In this document: positions 58,853 through 64,000 of the stretch, one piece after another
Layout of the letters: each line of letters starts with the position of its first letter
Numbering within the stretch: the first letter of the stretch is position 1
From: Qipengyuania spongiae
Lineage (GTDB): Bacteria > Pseudomonadota > Alphaproteobacteria > Sphingomonadales > Sphingomonadaceae
DNA: 64,000 nucleotides
Reading direction: 5' to 3'
Assembly: GCF_026168555.1 (NCBI RefSeq)
Contig: NZ_CP092471.1
Span: 2,242,501 to 2,306,500 of the forward strand
Position numbers and translations under genes: made by a program
Notes under the pieces: generated by a model
Database searches by the model: none
What the model was told of the DNA's origin: nothing
What the model saw: the letters and a program-made list of their open reading frames with translations, nothing else

Positions 58853-59742
58853 TTCCGTTCGCGCGGGTGGGCGCTGCGATAGGTTTCGAGCAGCGTCGCG
58901 GCATCGACCTTGGTGTAGATCTGCGTCGAACCAAGGCTCGCATGGCCAAGCAGTTCCTGTAGGCTCCTGAGATCGGTTCCTGCGCCCAGCAGATGTGTAG
59001 CAAAGCTGTGCCGCAAGGCATGCGGCGTTGCTGTCGCCGGTAGGCCGAGCGCTGCTCGTGCGCGGGCGGTCGCCTTCTGAACCATGCCCTGCGAAAGCGG
59101 ACCGCCCTTGGCACCGCGAAACAACTCGTCCTCCCGCGCAATCGCCCACGGACAGTTCGCGAGATATTCAGCCACCGCTTCCCGCACGAGCGGAATGATC
59201 GGCACGACGCGCTGCTTGCCGCCCTTGCCGGTGACGGTGATGCGTTCGCCCAGCGGCAGGTCGCTGCCCTTCAATGACAGCGCCTCGGCAATCCGCAGTC
59301 CGGCGCCGTAGAGCAGGAGCAGGACCGCCCTGTCGCGCGCGCCGATCCACGGCTCAGCCGCCTGATCCGCGACTTCTTCGGCTAGATTGCGCGCATCGTC
59401 CGGAGTCACGGGGCGGGGCAGTCCCTTCTTCAGGCGTGGCCCGCGCAATCGCGGCGCATTGCCTTCCATACCGACCTTTTCGCGCGCGAAACCGATCAGG
59501 GCACGCAAAGCCGAAAGTTCACGCGCGATCGAGGCGTTGACCAGCCCCTCGGCCCGGCGATCCGCGAGATGGGCGCGAAGATCCGAGGTGGTGAGCCGCG
59601 CAATCTCGGCCCAGTTCGAGGCAGATCTGTCTTCCAGGAGACGCTCGGCGGCGCTGCAATAGCCCCGCACGGTATGGGGCGAGCGACGCCGTCCCGTCGC
59701 GAGGTGATCGTGCCACTCGGCAAGCAGATCATGGACGGTCAA
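58849..59742 (-). CDS. xerC: Tyrosine recombinase XerC
   Basis: Resolves chromosome dimers at dif with XerD. 297 residues. Catalytic residues: Arg in LYGAGLRIAEALSLKG, Lys in TGKGGKQRVVP, His-x-x-Arg in HALRHSFATHLL, His in LLGHASLGSTQIYTKV with the Tyr nucleophile. N-terminal SAM-like domain (RRRSPHTVRGYCSAAERLLE). The TTG start overlaps the hemW stop (TTGA). Distinguished from the island integrase by lacking an arm-binding domain. Confidence 0.93.
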   Translation of the reverse strand: MTVHDLLAEWHDHLATGRRRSPHTVRGYCSAAERLLEDRSASNWAEIARLTTSDLRAHLADRRAEGLVNASIARELSALRALIGFAREKVGMEGNAPRLRGPRLKKGLPRPVTPDDARNLAEEVADQAAEPWIGARDRAVLLLLYGAGLRIAEALSLKGSDLPLGERITVTGKGGKQRVVPIIPLVREAVAEYLANCPWAIAREDELFRGAKGGPLSQGMVQKATARARAALGLPATATPHALRHSFATHLLGAGTDLRSLQELLGHASLGSTQIYTKVDAATLLETYRSAHPRERN

Positions 59743-60890
59743 GCGGCCACCAGCCCATCGGCGACGATCTCGCCGAGCAGGGCGTCGAGCACGGGCATTC
59801 CATTCTCGCTGACGCCGAGCCGCTGTCCCTCGCGCCAGATCAGTCCGGCGTCCAGATACCGCGTGATCCGGTCGTCGTCGACGAGCGCCGTGGCGTCCAT
59901 GCCGAACCGCGTTTCGAGTCGGGCAAGGTCCACACCCTCGGCCAGACGCAGGCCCATCAGCAGCGCCTCCATGGCCTGTTCCTCCGGCGACAATGCCCGC
60001 TCTTCGGCCATCCCGTGGCCGGCCTCTGCAATCCGCGCCAAGTAGTTCTCCGGCTTCCTGACGCGGTTCGTCGCCAGCCCATCGCGCCGTCCATGCGCGC
60101 CGGGGCCGACACCCAGATAATCCTCGTATCGCCAGTAAGTGAGGTTGTGGCGGCTTTCCTGACCCGGCACGGCATGATTGCTCACCTCGTAAGCCGGACG
60201 CCCGGCAGCGCGGGTCATTTCCCGGGTCAGCGCGAAGAGGTCGGCCGCCGGATCGTCGGCGAGCGGATCGAACACTCGCCGCCGCACGTCGGTGGCGAAG
60301 CGCGTGTTTGGCTCGATCGTGAGCTGGTAGAGCGACAGGTGATCGGTCCCGATCGCCAGCGCGCGCTCGAGTTCCCCGTGCCACGCCGTCTGGTTCTGAC
60401 CGGGACGCGCATAGATGAGGTCGATCGAGACACGCGCGAACTCCTTCTGCGCGATGCCGATAGCCTTCAGCGCCTCGTCGGCATTGTGGAGCCGACCGAG
60501 AAACCGCAGCGCCTCGTCCTCGAGCGACTGGACGCCTAGCGACACGCGGTTCACTCCCGCTTTGGCCAGATCGGCGAAATTGGCTGCCTCGACCGAGGAA
60601 GGATTGGCTTCCAGGGTGATCTCGATCCCATCCGCAAAGCCGAACAGCGTCCCTGCTTCGTCCAGCAGCGCGCCGACAAGCGCCGGCGGCATCAGGCTGG
60701 GCGTGCCGCCGCCGAAGAAAATGCTTCGAAGCGGCGTAATTTCTGCGCGGTCCGCCTCATACCGCAAGTCCCGGACCAATGCTTTCTGCCAAGCGGCGAT
60801 GTCGGTTTTCTCGCGGACATGGCTGTTGAAGTCACAATAGGGACACTTCGCGAGACAGAACGGCCAGTGGAGGTATAGAGCTTGGGGCAT
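59739..60890 (-). CDS. hemW: Radical SAM haem chaperone HemW (coproporphyrinogen-III oxidase-like)
   Basis: 383 residues. The radical SAM motif C-x3-C-x2-C is in FCLAKCPYCDFNSH near residue 12. SIFFGGGTPSLMPPALVGAL and GIEITLEANPSSVEAANFA follow, typical of the HemN/HemW family. HemW proteins deliver haem rather than oxidise coproporphyrinogen. Position after rdgB in the hrcA-rph-rdgB-hemW group is common in alphaproteobacteria; here a CAP gene is inserted between. Confidence 0.95.
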   Translation of the reverse strand: MPQALYLHWPFCLAKCPYCDFNSHVREKTDIAAWQKALVRDLRYEADRAEITPLRSIFFGGGTPSLMPPALVGALLDEAGTLFGFADGIEITLEANPSSVEAANFADLAKAGVNRVSLGVQSLEDEALRFLGRLHNADEALKAIGIAQKEFARVSIDLIYARPGQNQTAWHGELERALAIGTDHLSLYQLTIEPNTRFATDVRRRVFDPLADDPAADLFALTREMTRAAGRPAYEVSNHAVPGQESRHNLTYWRYEDYLGVGPGAHGRRDGLATNRVRKPENYLARIAEAGHGMAEERALSPEEQAMEALLMGLRLAEGVDLARLETRFGMDATALVDDDRITRYLDAGLIWREGQRLGVSENGMPVLDALLGEIVADGLVAA

Positions 60891-60937
60891 GGCGCCTTTA
60901 ACAAAATATTAAGGAAAATTGGTAGAAACCTGAACGC

Positions 60938-61534
60938 ATGAAGCGAAGGGTCGCAAAGTTCGCGCTGATCTCGAGCGCTATCGCCAGCCTGTTTGCCACG
61001 GAGCTGGGCGCTGCCGCAAGTGCGGGCGAGCGCGGCACGCCGTCGCACCTGAATCAGGCACGGGTCGCGGCTGTGGCGAACCATACGCATTCGAACGGGA
61101 CGATCGAACGCCGCATCCTCGCCTCGCACAACGACGAGCGCGGTCGGCTCGGCCTTGCCCCGCTCAAATGGAATCGCGATCTCGAACGCGAGGCTGCCGA
61201 CTGGGCGCGCGAGTTGAGCCGGCGAGGTGTTCTTCAGCACGCCTCTCGCGATGTTCGCAACGGAACCGGCGAAAACCTTTGGATGGGAACAGCGGGGGTC
61301 TGGAACATCGATACGATGGTGGGCATGTTCCTCGACGAGCGCAAACATTACCGTCACGATCAGTTTCCGAACATCTCGCGGACCGGCAACTGGGCCGATG
61401 TCGGGCATTATTCGCAGATCGTGTGGCGCGACACGCAGGAAGTCGGCTGCGCGGTGCATACCGCTCGGGGAAACGACGTTCTGGTCTGCCGGTACTGGCC
61501 GGCGGGCAATGTCTGGGGTTCGCGCGCCTACTGA
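60938..61534 (+). CDS. Secreted CAP (SCP/PR-1) domain protein
   Basis: 198 residues with a signal peptide (FALISSAIASLFATELGAAA). The CAP domain shows ILASHNDERGRLGLAPLKWN, ENLWMGTAG, and the signature GHYSQIVWRDTQEVGCAVHT with YWPAGNVWG at the end. The metal-binding His/Glu cluster typical of CAP proteins appears kept. Function in bacteria is mostly unknown. It lies on the opposite strand between hemW and rdgB. Confidence 0.93.
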   Translation: MKRRVAKFALISSAIASLFATELGAAASAGERGTPSHLNQARVAAVANHTHSNGTIERRILASHNDERGRLGLAPLKWNRDLEREAADWARELSRRGVLQHASRDVRNGTGENLWMGTAGVWNIDTMVGMFLDERKHYRHDQFPNISRTGNWADVGHYSQIVWRDTQEVGCAVHTARGNDVLVCRYWPAGNVWGSRAY

Positions 61535-61543
61535 ACTAGCGGA

Positions 61544-62179
61544 TCAGCCGCCGGTGCCGAACTGCTCGGCCACGAGCTTGGCGAAGGCATCGGCGCGGTG
61601 ACTGATGCGATGCTTTTCCTCGGGCTCGATCTCGGCATAGGTCCGGTCCATCCCCTCGGCAATGAAGACCGGATCGTAACCGAAACCGAGTTCGCCGCGC
61701 GGGGGCCAAGTCAATCTGCCGCGTGCTACCCCTTCATAGACCGCGGTTTCTCCATCCGGCCAGGCAATCGCTAGGACGCAGTGAAAGGCGCCGTCGCGCG
61801 CGACGTTCGGTCCCTTGGCCTGGAGCATCCCCTCGACCTTGCCCATGGCCATGAACCAGTCGCGGCCCGGCTCGCCCTCGAACCATTGCCGCTCGGCCCA
61901 GTCGGCGGTGTAGACGCCGGGCCGGCCGTCCAGCGCATCGACCGACAGACCGCTGTCGTCGGCGAGGGCAGGCAACCCGGAGGCCTCCGTTGAGGCGCGC
62001 GCCTTGATCAGCGCGTTCTCGACGAAACTGGTTCCGGTCTCGGCTGGCTCGGGGAGGCCGAGCGAGCCGGCCGACAGGCACTTCAACCCGTGCGGCGCAA
62101 GCAGGGCCGAAATCTCTTTCAGCTTGCCCGTATTGTGCGTCGCGATGACCAGACTGCCCGAGCCGAGCCGCCGCGTCAC
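61544..62179 (-). CDS. rdgB: XTP/dITP diphosphatase (non-canonical purine NTP pyrophosphatase)
   Basis: Removes ITP, dITP and XTP from the nucleotide pool. 211 residues: [84 protein letters not shown]. Start overlaps the rph stop (62176-62179). Confidence 0.97.
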   Translation of the reverse strand: MTRRLGSGSLVIATHNTGKLKEISALLAPHGLKCLSAGSLGLPEPAETGTSFVENALIKARASTEASGLPALADDSGLSVDALDGRPGVYTADWAERQWFEGEPGRDWFMAMGKVEGMLQAKGPNVARDGAFHCVLAIAWPDGETAVYEGVARGRLTWPPRGELGFGYDPVFIAEGMDRTYAEIEPEEKHRISHRADAFAKLVAEQFGTGG

Positions 62180-62892
62180 TTGCGCACGGCCTCTTCCTGT
62201 GCGGCGAAGATGCGATCGCAGCCCATCCGCGCGAGGCGCAGGAGGCGCAGCAGTCCCTCTTCGTCGAACGGCGCGCCTTCGGCAGTGACTTGCGATTCCG
62301 CGATCTTGCCACCTTCGATCAGGACGAAATTGGCGTCCGCTTCGGCGTTCGAATCCTCAGGATAGTCGAGATCGAGCACCGGCGTGCCGTTGTAGATCCC
62401 GCAGGACACCGCGGCGATCCGGGCGGTGATCGGGTCTTCCTTGAGCACGCCCTGCTTCATCAGCCCGTCGACCGCCAGCCTTAGCGCCACCCAGGCGCCG
62501 GAGATCGATGCCGTGCGCGTGCCGCCATCGGCCTGCAGCACGTCGCAATCGAGCGTGATCTGCCGTTCGCCGAGCTTCTTCAGATCGACAACCGCGCGCA
62601 GCGAGCGCCCGATCAGCCGCTGGATTTCCTGCGTCCGGCCGCCTTGCTTGCCCTTAACCGCCTCGCGCATTCCGCGCGTGTGGGTCGAGCGCGGGAGCAT
62701 CGAATATTCGGCCGTAACCCAGCCTTCGCCCTTGCCGCGCATCCACGGCGGGATCCGTTCCTCGATGCTCGCATTGCAGAGCACCCGCGTCTCGCCGAAG
62801 CTGACGAGGCAGGACCCCTCGGCATGGCTGGTGAAACCGGTTTCGATGGTGATGGCGCGCATTTCGTCGGGCGCGCGTCCGGAAGGTCGCAT
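62176..62892 (-). CDS. rph: Ribonuclease PH
   Basis: Phosphorolytic 3' exoribonuclease trimming tRNA precursors. 238 residues: [80 protein letters not shown] and [20 protein letters not shown], all standard. Coupled to rdgB by an ATGA overlap. Confidence 0.97.
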   Translation of the reverse strand: MRPSGRAPDEMRAITIETGFTSHAEGSCLVSFGETRVLCNASIEERIPPWMRGKGEGWVTAEYSMLPRSTHTRGMREAVKGKQGGRTQEIQRLIGRSLRAVVDLKKLGERQITLDCDVLQADGGTRTASISGAWVALRLAVDGLMKQGVLKEDPITARIAAVSCGIYNGTPVLDLDYPEDSNAEADANFVLIEGGKIAESQVTAEGAPFDEEGLLRLLRLARMGCDRIFAAQEEAVRK

Positions 62893-62989
62893 GGGGTTCT
62901 CCACTGTCGCGGGGGCAATTTCGCTAGCTTGAGGCGGACCCCTAGCGCGGCCCGGACGTATAGGCCAGACGCACTCTGGAAGGGCGATC

Positions 62990-63496
62990 ATGCAAAACCG
63001 AATTCTCGCCGCTCTCGCTCTCGCCCCGCTTGCCGCCTGTGCCACCGTACCGGCGCTGGAGGCCGGAGCGGAGCGGATCAGTTTCTCTGCCGAACCCTGC
63101 TACGGCTTCTGCCCGGCATTCGAAGTGACGGCGGGCGCCGATGGGGAGGGGCGCTACGAAGGTCGCTCTTCGGTCAAGGTCACCGGGGCGCGGCAATTCT
63201 CCGTAACTCCGGAGGAATTCGCTGCCTTCCGTGACCGGCTTGCGCCCTATCGCCCGGCGCAGGACGTGCGCTACGATCACGAGAACTGCGATGCCCCCCT
63301 CGCTACGGACATGCCCGCTGTCCAAGTGATCTGGCGCGAGGCGAACGGGCGTTCGACCACGCTCGACTGGTACATGGGCTGCGCGCAGCCCGGCCTCGCC
63401 GAGAACCGGGAGGCAATCTACGGCGCATGGCGCGAACTGCCGCTCGAAGAGCTGGTCGGCGCCGACAGCGAAAGACAGGGCTACGCGCGGCCCTGA
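62990..63496 (+). CDS. DUF6438-type lipoprotein
   Basis: 168 residues with a lipoprotein signal ([13 protein letters not shown]). The mature part has the [20 protein letters not shown] segment and later [14 protein letters not shown] and YMGCAQPGL, matching the Cys pattern of DUF6438. Function unknown; probably a small envelope protein with disulfides. Divergent from rph, 36 bases before hrcA. Confidence 0.82.
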   Translation: MQNRILAALALAPLAACATVPALEAGAERISFSAEPCYGFCPAFEVTAGADGEGRYEGRSSVKVTGARQFSVTPEEFAAFRDRLAPYRPAQDVRYDHENCDAPLATDMPAVQVIWREANGRSTTLDWYMGCAQPGLAENREAIYGAWRELPLEELVGADSERQGYARP

Positions 63497-63532
63497 TTGC
63501 GCGTTAGCCACCGCTTCTTCATAACCGTCCCC

Positions 63533-64000
63533 ATGTCGCCGACCCCGATCACCGAAATGACCGACCGCGCCCGAGCGATCTTTCGCCTCGTGGTGGAAGG
63601 CTATCTCGAGAGCGGGCAGCCGGTCGGTTCCAAGACGCTGGCGGGCGGGTCGGGGCTGAACCTGTCCCCCGCCTCCATCCGATCGGTGCTTGCGGAACTG
63701 GAACAGCGCGGCCTGCTCGCTGCGCCGCATACCAGCGCGGGGCGGATGCCGACCGATACCGGACTGCGCCTCTTCGTGGACGCGATGATGCAGGTTGCCG
63801 AACCGACCGATCACGAACGTGCCGCGATCCGCCAGCGGCTCGACGAGAAGGGACCGATCGAACAGGCGCTGGAAGAGGCAAGCGCGCTTCTGTCGGATCT
63901 TTCCGGCGCGGCCGGAATGGTCATGGTGCCGGCGCGCGAACCTCGCCTGGCGCAGGTGAGCCTGACCGCCCTGGATGCCAACAGGGTCCTCGCGATCCTG
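63533..64000 (+). CDS. hrcA: Heat-inducible transcription repressor HrcA, N-terminal part (cut by window edge)
   Basis: 156 codons are present before the window ends. The start SPTPITEMTDRARAIFRLVV and the winged-helix segment GYLESGQPVGSKTLAGGSGL, SPASIRSVLAELEQRGLL, HTSAGRMPTDTGLRLFVD are the HrcA N-terminus. HrcA represses groESL and dnaK-type operons through CIRCE. No CIRCE-like repeat is seen in the 36 bases between the lipoprotein stop and this ATG. grpE would be expected just beyond the window. Confidence 0.95.
   Translation, partial: MSPTPITEMTDRARAIFRLVVEGYLESGQPVGSKTLAGGSGLNLSPASIRSVLAELEQRGLLAAPHTSAGRMPTDTGLRLFVDAMMQVAEPTDHERAAIRQRLDEKGPIEQALEEASALLSDLSGAAGMVMVPAREPRLAQVSLTALDANRVLAIL

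Overview
The window is high-GC alphaproteobacterial chromosome. Gene content and order (mreBCD-mrdA-rodA, glyQS-ppdK, hrcA beside rph-rdgB-hemW, a RibBX-type ribB before ribH, DOMON-like/DUF1343 genes) point to Sphingomonadales, most like Erythrobacteraceae. This assignment is by recognition of families, not by a database search. Both edges cut genes: a Thr/Ala-rich protein on the left and hrcA on the right.

Layout. 0-4.3 kb: enolase, lumazine synthase, a dihydroxybutanone-phosphate synthase with an N-terminal helix-turn-helix, and a class I glutamine amidotransferase. 4.4-12.3 kb: a visibly lower-GC integrative island in the 3' half of a tRNA-Lys(CUU) gene. It carries a tyrosine integrase, a resolvase-like/GNAT fusion, a coupled two-gene unit with a PD-(D/E)XK nuclease-like protein, a second PD-(D/E)XK protein convergent with a truncated reverse transcriptase, and small unknown genes. 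12.4-18.2 kb: the rod-shape cluster mreB-mreC-mreD-mrdA-rodA on the minus strand. 18.4-28.7 kb: mutL, lipoproteins, a MaoC hydratase, ychF, a Tat-exported SDR, pth-rplY, two tandem TraB/GumN proteins and an XRE-regulator/membrane-protein pair. 28.8-34.7 kb: glyQ, glyS and ppdK. 34.7-43.1 kb: methyltransferase, comF, hisI, a MerR regulator with an acyl-CoA dehydrogenase, an MFS-cysK-oxidoreductase group, and a PilZ protein. 43.2-47.8 kb: tyrS diverging from a coupled DOMON-like/NamZ/JmjC operon. 47.9-54.8 kb: a CoxE-type VWA protein and a MoxR ATPase separated by a chemotaxis transducer, a hydrolase-OsmC fusion, and parE. 54.8-64 kb: LpoA-like lipoprotein, rsmI, yraN, gshB, dedA, xerC, hemW, a CAP protein, rdgB, rph, a DUF6438 lipoprotein and hrcA.

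Most of the window is housekeeping, tightly packed, with many ATGA-type coupled starts. Four convergent gene pairs overlap by sharing one CTAG as both stop codons. The most unusual region is the tRNA-Lys island. Its att copies differ by a compensatory base-pair swap in the T stem, which shows that the present tRNA is a chimera of host and island sequence. Its cargo looks like defence or mobile-element-conflict genes of unassigned type. Inside it, a reverse transcriptase and a nuclease-like gene have apparently been fused tail to tail by a deletion. Elsewhere, glyS contains an in-frame REPIN-like insertion and a short patch of foreign-looking codon use, and ribB is preceded by two palindromes that could be targets of its own HTH domain.
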